Source of the DNA: Deltaproteobacteria bacterium
GTDB lineage: Bacteria; Desulfobacterota; Desulfobacteria; C00003060; C00003106
Assembly: GCA_019314005.1 (NCBI GenBank)
Contig: JAFDAE010000038.1
Span: forward strand, 1-17,643
Direction of reading: 5' to 3'
DNA length: 17,643 nucleotides
Part shown: positions 1 to 7,178 of the stretch, piece by piece
How positions within the stretch are numbered: the first letter of the stretch is position 1
Layout: each line of letters starts with the position of its first letter
Notes under the pieces: generated by a model
Told to the model about the DNA's origin: nothing
The model's database searches: none
Seen by the model: the letters and a program-made list of their open reading frames with translations, nothing else
Made by a program: the position numbers and the translations under genes

Positions 1-2
1 TT

Positions 3-173
3 AGGAAACACCCAACTGTATTTGGAGTATTTGTTTGGCGGAGCAATACAATTGGAAGAGCAGATCGGTTTGTTGACAATTCAGTACTCAATGAAATATT
101 TCTTTTTTACGACGATAATAAAATCAGCAAAACAGAAGCTATGAAATTATTTCCTTTTGCCAATTGCTCATGA
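3..173 (+). CDS. 3' end of an unidentified protein (partial, runs off the left edge)
   Basis: An open frame runs from the left edge to a TGA at 171-173 and gives 56 residues beginning RKHPTVFGVF and ending FPFANCS. The composition (several aromatic and charged residues, no low complexity) looks like real protein, but I recognise no domain. It lies upstream of, and on the same strand as, a string of small accessory genes, and an attC-like hairpin follows about 30 bp after its stop. It could be the tail of a mobile-cassette gene. The start and most of the gene are outside the window, so no function can be given. Confidence 0.45.
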   Translation, partial: RKHPTVFGVFVWRSNTIGRADRFVDNSVLNEIFLFYDDNKISKTEAMKLFPFANCS

Positions 174-202
174 TTCTTTAATAGTTACCGCAACTGAAAC
201 GG

Positions 203-276
203 CCATAACATCGGCATTAAGAGCGACGGCAAAAAGCCGCCGCGCCTTATGCCGCGCCTTATGCCGGGCGTTCGCA
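203..276 (+). other. attC-like imperfect hairpin (possible integron cassette recombination site)
   Basis: The arms 213-230 and 236-253 pair at 14 of 18 positions around an AAAAA loop. The hairpin is bounded on the left by CCATAAC (203-209), which resembles an R'' core, and on the right by GGGCGTTCGCA (266-276), which resembles an L'/R' core around G^TT. The 12-mer CGCGCCTTATGC is tandemly duplicated at 241-252 and 253-264, which lengthens the right side. Neither core matches the RYYYAAC/GTTRRRY consensus exactly. A second GGGCGTT is present at 1183-1189 after the next gene, giving a 917-bp interval, a typical cassette size. No integrase is in the window. It could also be an ordinary hairpin or terminator. 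Confidence 0.4.
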
Positions 277-287
277 TTGAGGAATAA

Positions 288-1094
288 ATGAATCAGATTC
301 TTGTAAAAGCCAAAAAAGCAATATGGGCTGCTTATAGAAGAAATCATAGTTGTCCGGTATCAAAAGACGGCTACGTATGCTGTCCTGAAGACAACCTAAT
401 TTCATCAGTTCACATGGCAGACTTCAAGGATGACATGGATTCTGGTAGCGGAAATGAGCTTAAAGGAAAGTTTCGAGCGCTTCACTCTTCAGCAGCGTTG
501 GCAGTCAATAATTTCGCTGTATGGAAAAGAAATCTGACTGATCTGTCATTATGCGGAAGACTGGGATTTACATCTCTAATTTTCGAACGCAAGTGCTCTA
601 CGGGCCTTGGTGGTACGCCGCCAAACCTGGACGTATTCCTTGAAAGCAATTTTTGTGTGATAGCGGTCGAGTCTAAATTCCTGGAATACTTAACACCAAA
701 AAGGGGACATTTCAGTTCAAGTTATAATAGAGAGAAACTACCACAAGCGGAGGACGCTTGGTTGCATCTTATCGAACGAATTAAAAAGCAACCAAAACAA
801 CATTTGGATATGGCCCAACTTGTCAAGCATTACTTAGGGTTGCGCAATCTGTCCCAAGAAAGCCGGATTGAAATCATCCTTTTATATCTTTTCTGGGAGC
901 CGGAGAATTGGATTGATTTCGATGTATTTCACCAGCATCGCAAGGAAATTGCGGCATTTTCATCTTATATTGAGAAATCGTCAATTAGGTTCATAGCCCA
1001 GAGTTATCCCGAATTGTGGACCGAATGGAAAAATCATCACGGGGATACCGATCATATTTGTTCATTGTTGAGCCGTTACCAGTTAACAATATAG
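288..1094 (+). CDS. putative stand-alone PD-(D/E)XK nuclease (PGN_0703-like)
   Basis: This 268-residue soluble protein has a pattern typical of PD-(D/E)XK nucleases: NLDVFLE with Asp115, then VIAVESKF with Glu128 and Lys130 (D-x12-E-x-K). An upstream segment, HSSAALAVNNF (residues 66-76), recalls the putative restriction endonuclease family named after PGN_0703. That assignment is from memory of the family pattern, not from a search. The Cys-rich start (SCPVS, YVCCPE) could bind metal. The start at ATG 288 has GAGGA just upstream. No methyltransferase or specificity subunit is next to it, so it is not part of a visible restriction-modification pair. It sits between two GGGCGTT motifs, so it may be a cassette gene. 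Possible roles include defence or DNA repair; neither is shown. Confidence 0.55.
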   Translation: MNQILVKAKKAIWAAYRRNHSCPVSKDGYVCCPEDNLISSVHMADFKDDMDSGSGNELKGKFRALHSSAALAVNNFAVWKRNLTDLSLCGRLGFTSLIFERKCSTGLGGTPPNLDVFLESNFCVIAVESKFLEYLTPKRGHFSSSYNREKLPQAEDAWLHLIERIKKQPKQHLDMAQLVKHYLGLRNLSQESRIEIILLYLFWEPENWIDFDVFHQHRKEIAAFSSYIEKSSIRFIAQSYPELWTEWKNHHGDTDHICSLLSRYQLTI

Positions 1095-1207
1095 AAACGA
1101 AAGATGCGACCCTTATGGACCCGCTTCAGGTTTTAGGTGAGCATCAAGCTTATAAGTTAACTGCGTCCCAAAAGCCCGCCCTGGGCGTTATCCCAATAAA
1201 TTTCCTC

Positions 1208-1242
1208 TTGACATACACATTTATTATGATAAAATGTGTATG
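1208..1242 (+). promoter_or_regulatory. vapBC promoter with overlapping 11-bp inverted-repeat operator
   Basis: A TTGACA -35 box (1208-1213) lies 16 bp from TAAAAT (1230-1235). The perfect inverted repeat CATACACATTT (1212-1222) / AAATGTGTATG (1232-1242), with a 9-bp centre, covers both boxes. It lies 23 bp upstream of the antitoxin start. VapB-VapC complexes are known to repress their own promoters by binding such palindromes, so this is the likely autoregulatory operator. The function is inferred; the symmetry is seen directly. Confidence 0.75.
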
Positions 1243-1264
1243 CATAAAGGGGGTGATTACCGTG

Positions 1265-1468
1265 ATGAAACGTACAAATGTCGTTCTTAATGATAAGCTT
1301 GTGAAATCATGTCTTAAAGCAACAGGACTAAAGACTCAGCGGGAATTGATTGACTATGCCCTTCGAGAACTGCTTCGCCATGAATCTCAAATGAAGATAC
1401 TCGAACTTAAGGGTAAAGTCCGCTGGACGGGGAACATCAATACATTAAGGCGGGGGCGTGTAACATGA
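1265..1468 (+). CDS. vapB: VapB-type antitoxin
   Basis: The 67-residue protein begins MKRTNVVLNDKLVKSC and carries TGLKTQRELIDYALRELLRH. This is the ribbon-helix-helix DNA-binding pattern of VapB antitoxins (DUF2191-like), with a basic C-terminal tail (RRGRVT) that would occupy the toxin active site. I chose ATG 1265 because AAGGGGGTGA lies 6-8 bp upstream and because the protein then matches family length. A longer in-frame reading from 1016 would run through the end of the upstream gene and is not credible. GTG 1262 is an alternative start. The stop overlaps the toxin start by 4 bp (ATGA), so the pair is translationally coupled. It probably binds the palindrome at 1212-1242. Confidence 0.85.
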   Translation: MKRTNVVLNDKLVKSCLKATGLKTQRELIDYALRELLRHESQMKILELKGKVRWTGNINTLRRGRVT

Positions 1469-1863
1469 TGGTGCTTGTTGACACAACCGTCTGGATAGAT
1501 TTTTTTTCCGCACGTTCTGCGCCACACGTCTTATCTCTTGAAAATCTTATTGAGCAAAGAGATGATATCTGTATCTGCGGTGTAATTTTGACAGAAGTCC
1601 TTCAGGGAATTCAAAATGACAATGAATTTAAGAAAACAAGAAATATGTTTAATAATCTAATATTACTTCCAATGCCTTCCCAGACATTCTTACGTTCAGC
1701 AGAAATTTACCGATCTCTCCGAAAAAAAGGCTTTACTATTCGCAAACCAATTGATTGTATGATTGCTTCTGTTGCAATTGAAAACGATATACCCCTTCTT
1801 CATAATGATAAAGATTTCATACCTATTGGAAAGCACTGTGGATTAAAAGTTCATAAATCATAA
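1465..1863 (+). CDS. vapC: VapC-type PIN-domain ribonuclease toxin
   Basis: This 132-residue PIN-domain protein has the expected acidic active-site residues: Asp6 in VDTTVWIDFF, Glu44 in ILTEVLQG, Asp97 in PIDCMIASVA, and Asp115 (with Asp117) in LLHNDKDF. VapC toxins are Mg-dependent RNases that cleave tRNA or rRNA. The start ATG 1465 overlaps the antitoxin stop; ATG 1468 is a second possible start. All catalytic residues are present and length is normal, so the toxin looks active. It is encoded in a vapBC operon under the promoter at 1208-1235. A GGGTCA-CT-TGACCC palindrome lies 24 bp after the stop, without a U-tract. Confidence 0.9.
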   Translation: MMVLVDTTVWIDFFSARSAPHVLSLENLIEQRDDICICGVILTEVLQGIQNDNEFKKTRNMFNNLILLPMPSQTFLRSAEIYRSLRKKGFTIRKPIDCMIASVAIENDIPLLHNDKDFIPIGKHCGLKVHKS

Positions 1864-1925
1864 AATAAGAGAAAATAGATTGCTCATGGGTCACTTGACC
1901 CCTTATCCAGGATAATGGTGAAAAT

Positions 1926-2213
1926 ATGAAAAAAATTTTTAACGGTCAAAAGACGACAAAATTGGGTACTAAAAAGAGGCCCGCTGTTGTTAATGTGCAA
2001 ACCAAAAAAAGATTGAAAGAAGTAGCATCAATATTTGAAAAAAACGGCTGGGAATATACAATTGGATTGGAGCCGGATAAACCAGAGGATATTACCGATT
2101 TAGAAATATTATTAAATCCAACAACAACCAAGATAGCCGAAAAGAAAGTTGGACGCAATGATCCCTGCCCATGTGGCAGCGGGAAAAAGTATAAAAAATG
2201 CTGTGGCCAATAA
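1926..2213 (+). CDS. small SEC-C motif protein (PBPRA1643-like)
   Basis: The 95-residue protein ends with a complete SEC-C zinc-binding motif: [19 protein letters not shown], residues about 76-94, with the C-x-C-x8-C-C ligands. Upstream is a short domain ([19 protein letters not shown] ... [11 protein letters not shown]). This layout matches the small SWIM/SEC-C family named after PBPRA1643 (TIGR04102), as I remember it. SEC-C motifs bind zinc and mediate protein or nucleic-acid contacts, as at the C-terminus of SecA. The role of the stand-alone small proteins is not known to me. The start is ATG 1926 with a weak GGTGA about 5 bp upstream. It lies in the accessory stretch after vapC and before the cupin gene, on the same strand. 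Confidence 0.8.
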   Translation: MKKIFNGQKTTKLGTKKRPAVVNVQTKKRLKEVASIFEKNGWEYTIGLEPDKPEDITDLEILLNPTTTKIAEKKVGRNDPCPCGSGKKYKKCCGQ

Positions 2214-2250
2214 GCCTATCTACATTAATCTTACTGAATAGGTCTGGCTT

Positions 2251-2571
2251 ATGACTGTGTCAAACATTTACTCGGATATACCAAAAGAACTTCCCGATGA
2301 GTTGCTTGAGGAGATTATCCAGAGCAGTTCATTCAGGCTTGAGAGAATAATATCGAAGGGCCATTCAACCCCAGAGTGGTATGACCAAGACCAAGACGAG
2401 TGGGTTATCCTCCTTAAAGGAAGTGCAGGATTACTAATTGAAGGTGAAGATGAAATTGTTTACTTGAAACCGGGAGATTATATACATCTACCAGCTCATT
2501 TGAGGCATCGCGTGGAGTGGACTGCCCCCGGGGAAGAAACCGTATGGCTTGCGTTGCATTATCAAGCCTAA
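2251..2571 (+). CDS. small single-domain cupin protein
   Basis: This 106-residue protein has the two cupin motifs in degenerate form. The first is around GHSTPEWYDQDQDEWVILLKG (split here: GHSTPEW, then DEWVILLKGSAGL) and includes the Glu normally used as metal ligand. The second is LKPGDYIHLPAHLRHRVEW, with the PGD and a His ligand. It should form one beta-barrel that binds a metal and a small molecule or acts as a sensor. Substrate cannot be read from sequence. The Shine-Dalgarno signal is poor (AGG in AATAGGTCTGG). It starts 37 bp after the SEC-C gene and ends 17 bp before the lipoprotein start, so the three may be co-transcribed. Confidence 0.75.
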   Translation: MTVSNIYSDIPKELPDELLEEIIQSSSFRLERIISKGHSTPEWYDQDQDEWVILLKGSAGLLIEGEDEIVYLKPGDYIHLPAHLRHRVEWTAPGEETVWLALHYQA

Positions 2572-2588
2572 CAAGGGGAAAGAGAGCT

Positions 2589-3581
2589 ATGTATAAAAAT
2601 CTGAGACGCTCTGTATTTCTTTTACCCGTTGTTTTAATGATCTTCCTTTTCTCCTGTGCAACATTCCCAGAGCACCCGACTGCAGACAGGCTTGTAGCAT
2701 ACACGGTCAAAAATGATGAAACTCTTCTGAGCCGATATGCTCCTGTTTTTATAATAGAAAACCACAAAGAGAGATACAACCTCATCGGCACCCCGGATGC
2801 AGAAATCACCAAGGATATGAAAGAAAAGGTTTATGTTGATCCTGAGAAGGCGACTGTCTACAGTCAGAAGAGGGTGTTTAAAACTTTCAGAAGTACTTAC
2901 ACAAACCTGGTATATCGCATACACTTTGAAAAAATACCCGGCGGATTAGTTCCTTTCCATTTGGGAAAAGGGAAAAACACGGGGCTGATTGTGATTATCA
3001 CACTCAGCAGCCGGAATGAGCCGATACTGTATACCACGGTGCATACCTGCGGCTGTTACCTATCCTTTGTTCCGACATCATATATGCCTGCGAACGGATT
3101 TCCTGATGGCTGGAAAAGAGGACGGCAGTCTGTATTCTCTGAAAATCTCCCCGGTTTCCTGGACTACAAAGGATCATTCCCCGACCGGAACAGAACGATA
3201 ATATTAATACGGAACGGATCTCACAGGGTGAAAGATATATGGTTATCAGCCGCTGATTCTTTGAAACAATACAATACTGTCGTGGCAGAGATTCAGCCTC
3301 TTGTCTCCCTGGAAAAACTTCCTCTGAAAAATTATGAAACAACCTCATTTTATGAAACTTCCGGTCCCCGTGAGGGCTATGTGAAGGGGAGTCACAAGAC
3401 TCGGGAGAGGCTTCTGATGAGTTGGTGGGCCTTTGATTGGAGGGTAGGAGAGGATAAAAAATTCGGAAAAGATAAAAACGACGGGATTCTGTTCTACACA
3501 AGTCTTAAACCGTGGGACAGAGAAAAGTCTGATATGCGGGATTTTGCCACCTTTTTAAGATATTGGAAATGGAAACTGTAA
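2589..3581 (+). CDS. orphan outer-surface or periplasmic lipoprotein of unknown function
   Basis: The 330-residue protein starts at ATG 2589, which has AAGGGGAAAGAG just upstream. A longer in-frame ATG at 2517 would lie inside the cupin gene and lacks a signal peptide at its N-terminus. The first 23 residues form a lipoprotein signal: MYKNLRR, a hydrophobic stretch, then the lipobox LFSC with Cys23. The mature part has HTCGCYLSF around the middle, a possible metal-binding or disulphide cluster, and a Trp-rich C-terminus (MSWWAFDWRVGEDKKFG, FLRYWKWKL). I recognise no catalytic domain. It ends 41 bp from the convergent serpin gene, and no terminator is visible between them. Confidence 0.75.
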   Translation: MYKNLRRSVFLLPVVLMIFLFSCATFPEHPTADRLVAYTVKNDETLLSRYAPVFIIENHKERYNLIGTPDAEITKDMKEKVYVDPEKATVYSQKRVFKTFRSTYTNLVYRIHFEKIPGGLVPFHLGKGKNTGLIVIITLSSRNEPILYTTVHTCGCYLSFVPTSYMPANGFPDGWKRGRQSVFSENLPGFLDYKGSFPDRNRTIILIRNGSHRVKDIWLSAADSLKQYNTVVAEIQPLVSLEKLPLKNYETTSFYETSGPREGYVKGSHKTRERLLMSWWAFDWRVGEDKKFGKDKNDGILFYTSLKPWDREKSDMRDFATFLRYWKWKL

Positions 3582-3622
3582 AAAATTGATACGCAGGGTC
3601 AGGAATGGGGGAATGGGGAGCA

Positions 3623-4837
3623 TTAGGTCGGATCGACAATTCTGCCAAGGAACAGGATGCTTCCTGAGTGGTTATCACGGATCAGGAATACAAACGGATG
3701 ATCTGCGCGAAATACCGGAGGCGGTGTGGGAAGCGCAGATGTAAGCCGCATGACCACTCCTGTTGCCGCTGCCGCCTCGGTGCCTTCTTCATTAACATCC
3801 ACGAATGCTTTGTGGACTACAGCAGAAATATACAGCGTTTTCGTGCCGTCCATTCCTGAAAAATCGGCATTTGGGCGGAACGCATCAGGCATGCCCATCG
3901 AGGCAAGTGTTTCAGCAAGGCTAAGTTGAGATGTCATCTTAAATTTTGGCAAAAATACCACAACCTCTCTCTTCCTGAGAAGACCCATCCATGCGTTAAG
4001 GTTTTCCGGGTTCAGATCGGCTTCAAGTTGAGCCAGGCCGTCAATCTTCCCGGGCAGCAGTACAATCATCGAGAGATCGTCCCCGACGTAAGGCAATTCA
4101 AGAATCTGCAAGCTGTCACTTTCCGTATATCTGAACTCCTGTGTCTGAGTCATCAGGGGCACCTTGACCGACTTGCCGGTAGCCGGCCGGAACGGCTCCT
4201 CCTTCGTATGGCTCTTGTTAAACTGAGACCCCCAGTTACCTTTGAAATAAATGGCGTTTGTTAGAACAAGACGCGTTAGAGGATCGAGAACACCACGCTT
4301 TATTAAATCCTTGATCTTGTTTTTCGTTTTCTGTTCCACCCACGCGTTGATTTCCTTGCGCGCCGTCTCACAATCTCTTTTAAAATCTACATGGTTAGGC
4401 GCAGCTCCGTAGTTTTTCGCTGTCAAATCGAGAAACTCTTTGAGGAAAACATAGTCTTTCTGGGCCCACAGAGCGTTTGCGACATTGAGTTCAATGTCTC
4501 TGTTTTGCGCAGCATTGAACTGTGCTTCGAGGCAGGCAAATGCGGGATGAAGCCGTTTTTGGTCCAACGTGAAGTGGAGCGCTCCAGCCATTTGTTTCTC
4601 GGTCTTTCCGCGCGCTCCGGCATAGGTCATGGCAAGCGCTGTTGAGATACTGTAGGGAGAAAAAAACAGATTACCCTCTGCATCCTTCAATTGCTTGTAA
4701 AGATCAAACGCAAACGAGGTGTTTCCTTCCACAACAGCGTTTGTGTCTGTACTATTCAGGGCTTCAGCATATACGCCGGACGTTAAGACTGCTATCGCCA
4801 GAACAGTCAGCAAACCTGTCGAGAACGCTCGTGTCAT
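3623..4837 (-). CDS. secreted serpin (serine or cysteine protease inhibitor)
   Basis: This 404-residue serpin has an N-terminal signal peptide (hydrophobic 7-20, predicted cleavage after VYA at about 24). It carries the classic segments FSPYSISTALAMTYAGARGKT, LVLTNAIYFKGNW, HKAFVDVNEEGTEAAAATG and ADHPFVFLIRDN. The reactive-loop hinge E350-E-G-T-E-A-A-A-A-T is intact with small residues at P14-P9, so it should be inhibitory by the suicide-substrate mechanism. Canonical counting puts P1 at Thr366 and P1' at Ser367, with Met363-Arg364-Leu365 just before. The segment after P1' is about four residues longer than in alpha-1-antitrypsin, so the true scissile bond is uncertain. Translation is coupled to the PilZ gene: AAGGAG lies inside the last PilZ codons. 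Serpins are patchy in bacteria, which suggests transfer. Confidence 0.93.
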   Translation of the reverse strand: MTRAFSTGLLTVLAIAVLTSGVYAEALNSTDTNAVVEGNTSFAFDLYKQLKDAEGNLFFSPYSISTALAMTYAGARGKTEKQMAGALHFTLDQKRLHPAFACLEAQFNAAQNRDIELNVANALWAQKDYVFLKEFLDLTAKNYGAAPNHVDFKRDCETARKEINAWVEQKTKNKIKDLIKRGVLDPLTRLVLTNAIYFKGNWGSQFNKSHTKEEPFRPATGKSVKVPLMTQTQEFRYTESDSLQILELPYVGDDLSMIVLLPGKIDGLAQLEADLNPENLNAWMGLLRKREVVVFLPKFKMTSQLSLAETLASMGMPDAFRPNADFSGMDGTKTLYISAVVHKAFVDVNEEGTEAAAATGVVMRLTSALPTPPPVFRADHPFVFLIRDNHSGSILFLGRIVDPT

Positions 4838-4842
4838 ATTTA

Positions 4843-5199
4843 TTAAACATCTCCTTGCTGCACACCGCCGCCTTGAGCGTCCAATTCCGGGGCCAAGAAG
4901 TCCGCCCAGGCGGTTGCTGCGGAGGATGTCATCTTTTTGAATTCTATGCCCATTTTGTATTTATTCCCGCCCCTTAAGACCCACACCACACTGACTTCCG
5001 CCTCTATTGGCAAGTCCGAATCGATGACCATATTAAACAGTCTATTCATGGCCCAGGGCTTATCACTTTCAACGAGCAGGCCGCCCATACTCGCGTTAAA
5101 CGCAACCCCTTTTAAAACTTTGTCGTCATCTTTCACAGCAACAGGCAGGGACACGTCGACCCGGGGGAATCTTCGTTGATCTTTACACACAATTGCCAA
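4843..5199 (-). CDS. PilZ domain c-di-GMP receptor
   Basis: The 118-residue single-domain protein has both c-di-GMP binding motifs of PilZ: RRFPR (residues 9-13, the RxxxR motif) and NASMGG (36-41, the D/NxSxxG motif). The barrel then continues with VVWVLRGGNKYKMGIEF. It likely acts as a cytoplasmic c-di-GMP sensor. The start is TTG 5199, since no ATG lies in a suitable place and GGTAGGG precedes the TTG by 5 bp; the low-efficiency start may keep expression modest. It is the first gene of a two-gene operon with the serpin, with only 5 bp between stop and start. A perfect 17-nt palindrome lies 20 bp upstream. Confidence 0.88.
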   Translation of the reverse strand: MAIVCKDQRRFPRVDVSLPVAVKDDDKVLKGVAFNASMGGLLVESDKPWAMNRLFNMVIDSDLPIEAEVSVVWVLRGGNKYKMGIEFKKMTSSAATAWADFLAPELDAQGGGVQQGDV

Positions 5200-5219
5200 A
5201 ATACCCTACCTATAATTTA

Positions 5220-5236
5220 GAACAAATAATTTGTTC
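5220..5236 (-). promoter_or_regulatory. perfect 17-nt palindrome upstream of the PilZ-serpin operon
   Basis: GAACAAAT (5220-5227) and ATTTGTTC (5229-5236) are perfect inverse complements around a single A. The site is 21-37 bp upstream of the PilZ start, next to an AT-rich segment (TTATAG on the minus strand) that could be a -10 region. Its size and symmetry suggest an operator for a dimeric regulator. I cannot assign the regulator. It does not fit the deltaproteobacterial LexA boxes I know. Confidence 0.5.
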
Positions 5237-5257
5237 CATTTTTTGGGGTAAAAGCGC

Positions 5258-5331
5258 TAGGAGGCTGTCCGAGAATTATGTCCGTAACGCAAAAGCGTGA
5301 GAACAAGACAAAATTTTCGGACAGCCTCCTA
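5258..5331. repeat. 74-bp palindromic element at the 3' end of lepA
   Basis: Terminal arms TAGGAGGCTGTCCGAGAATT (5258-5277) and AATTTTCGGACAGCCTCCTA (5312-5331) are complementary at 19 of 20 positions. The 34-nt middle holds a second small hairpin (ACGC-AAAA-GCGT). The right arm supplies the TAG stop codon of lepA (5329-5331), so the element begins exactly where the coding region ends. It may serve as a transcription terminator for lepA, or be a short IS-derived or REP-like repeat. GGCTGTCCGA is reminiscent of insertion-sequence ends, but no transposase is present and no target duplication is evident. Confidence 0.75.
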
Positions 5332-7125
5332 GTCCGTATCTGTCTTAAGCACTGACAAGAAGGCTGACTGGGGTATCATGACATTGCCTACCATCTTCAT
5401 CCGCTTTTTCCCTTTTTTCTGTTTTTCAAGGAGCTTTCGTTTCCTGGAGATGTCCCCTCCGTAACACTTGGCGGTAACATCTTTCCTGAAGGCTGAAACG
5501 GTTTCTCTGGAAATGACCTTCGCTCCAATGGCGCCTTGAATGGCGATCTTGAACATCTGCCTCGGTATTTCCTCTTTCAGTTTTTTGCAGGCATGTCTCG
5601 CCCTTTCAACTGCCCCGTCACGGTGCGCCAGTTGGGAAAGAGCGTCCACCCGCTCTCCATTAACCAGTATATCGAGCTTAACCAGGTCGCTCTCCCGATA
5701 GTCGATCAGATCATAGTCAAATGAGCCGTATCCCTGCGTGACAGTCTTTAACCTATCATAGAAGTCGTAGACAACCTCGGCAAGGGGGAGTTCGAATGTG
5801 ATTTCGATTCTGTTGCTCTTCATGTACTGGTAGTTGCTGTTTACACCCCGGCGGTCTAAGCAGAGCTTCATCACCGCCCCCATGTATCTTTCGGGTATCA
5901 TAATAGACGCCTTGATATAAGGCTCCTCGGTCCTATCGATTGTACTCGGGTCCGGGTAAAGAGCCGGGTTATCTATAACCGGGGCAGTACCGTCGCTCAG
6001 GTAGCATTTATATTGCACGGAAGGGGCGGTCAGGATCAGGGAAAGCCCGAATTCCCGTTCAAGACGTTCCTGAACCACCTCAAGGTGAAGGAGCCCCAGG
6101 AACCCGCATCGAAACCCAAAGCCCAGAGCAACGGATGAATCCTTTTCATAGGTAAGAGAAGCGTCGTTCAATTTCAGTTTTTCCAGGGCAACGGCAAGTT
6201 CCTCATAGTCATCTGCCGCAATGGGATAGATGGAGGAAAAGACCACCGGCTTGACCTCCTTGAATCCAGGAAGCGAGGCATCACACGGTCGGTCATTCAA
6301 CGTGATGGTATCACCACATCTCGTGTCACTGACCGTCTTGATTCCTGCTATGATATAGCCGACCTGACCTGCTGAAAGGGCCTTGAGCGGCGCCCGGTCC
6401 AGTCTGAAGACGCCGACCTCTTCCACCCTGTACGCGGCTTTGTTCGACATAAATTGTATGGTATCGCCCGTCTTGACACTTCCTTCAAAGACACGGCAGT
6501 GAACAATGGTGCCCCGATAGGAATCATAATGCGAATCAAATATCAGGGCCTGCAAGGGGGCTTTAGGGTCCCCTTTTGGAGGGGGGAGTTGCGTTACAAT
6601 CGCCTCCAGTGTCTCTTCGATACCTATCCCCTCTTTGGCTGAGACAAGCAATGCATCTTCAGAATCAAGTCCCAGGTCCTCATCAATCTGCTGTTTTACC
6701 CGTTCAATATCCGCGGACGGGAGATCGATCTTGTTGATCACCGGAACTATTTCAAGATCGTGTTCCATTGCCAGGTACAGGTTGGCCAGGGTCTGCGCCT
6801 CGACTCCCTGGCTGGCATCTATTATAAGAAGGACCCCTTCACATGAGGCAAGCGATCTGGAAACCTCGTATGTGAAGTCAACATGCCCGGGTGTATCGAT
6901 CAGATTCAACATATACTCCTGGCCGTCTTTTGCCGTGTAAGGCAGAGTGACCGCCTGGCTTTTAATGGTGATGCCCCGTTCCCGCTCAATATCCATGGTA
7001 TCCAGAATCTGGTCCTTAAAGTCTCGTTCCGAGACAAGGTCTGTGGCCTCGATCAATCGGTCGGAAAGCGTTGATTTTCCGTGGTCGATGTGAGCAATAA
7101 TACTAAAATTACGAATCTGTTTCAT
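5329..7125 (-). CDS. lepA: elongation factor 4 (LepA), ribosome-associated GTPase
   Basis: The 598-residue protein is full length for LepA/EF-4. It opens with [19 protein letters not shown] and has the translation-GTPase motifs AHIDHGKS (11-18), RERGITIK (48-55), DTPGHVDF (77-84) and NKIDLP (131-136). The LepA-specific C-terminal domain is basic at its end ([17 protein letters not shown]). EF-4 binds ribosomes, can back-translocate them and affects translation initiation and biogenesis. No clear Shine-Dalgarno lies before ATG 7125. Upstream is a 311-bp gap filled mostly by a palindromic element. The stop codon lies within the 5258-5331 palindrome. In many bacteria lepA is next to the signal peptidase gene lepB; it is not here. 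Confidence 0.98.
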   Translation of the reverse strand: MKQIRNFSIIAHIDHGKSTLSDRLIEATDLVSERDFKDQILDTMDIERERGITIKSQAVTLPYTAKDGQEYMLNLIDTPGHVDFTYEVSRSLASCEGVLLIIDASQGVEAQTLANLYLAMEHDLEIVPVINKIDLPSADIERVKQQIDEDLGLDSEDALLVSAKEGIGIEETLEAIVTQLPPPKGDPKAPLQALIFDSHYDSYRGTIVHCRVFEGSVKTGDTIQFMSNKAAYRVEEVGVFRLDRAPLKALSAGQVGYIIAGIKTVSDTRCGDTITLNDRPCDASLPGFKEVKPVVFSSIYPIAADDYEELAVALEKLKLNDASLTYEKDSSVALGFGFRCGFLGLLHLEVVQERLEREFGLSLILTAPSVQYKCYLSDGTAPVIDNPALYPDPSTIDRTEEPYIKASIMIPERYMGAVMKLCLDRRGVNSNYQYMKSNRIEITFELPLAEVVYDFYDRLKTVTQGYGSFDYDLIDYRESDLVKLDILVNGERVDALSQLAHRDGAVERARHACKKLKEEIPRQMFKIAIQGAIGAKVISRETVSAFRKDVTAKCYGGDISRKRKLLEKQKKGKKRMKMVGNVMIPQSAFLSVLKTDTD

Positions 7126-7178
7126 ATGATATTTAATTTGCCTTTTTTATCTTAATAACGTTCTGTAATACAAAAATA

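Noticed and set aside
1016..1264. A long N-terminal extension of VapB
   Set aside because: The frame overlaps the end of the nuclease gene and passes through the vapBC promoter and operator. ATG 1265 gives the normal antitoxin.
1888..1901. GGGTCA-CT-TGACCC as a vapBC terminator
   Set aside because: The stem is only 6 bp with a 2-nt loop and no T-run follows. It may be a binding site, but nothing supports this.
2566..2574. GCCTAACAA as an attC R'' core after the cupin gene
   Set aside because: It matches the core consensus, but the next gene starts 15 bp later and there is no hairpin or R' core, so a site cannot fit.
3668..4977. Several plus-strand open frames inside the serpin and PilZ genes
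   Set aside because: They are antisense shadows of strongly recognisable minus-strand genes and have no domain-like sequence.
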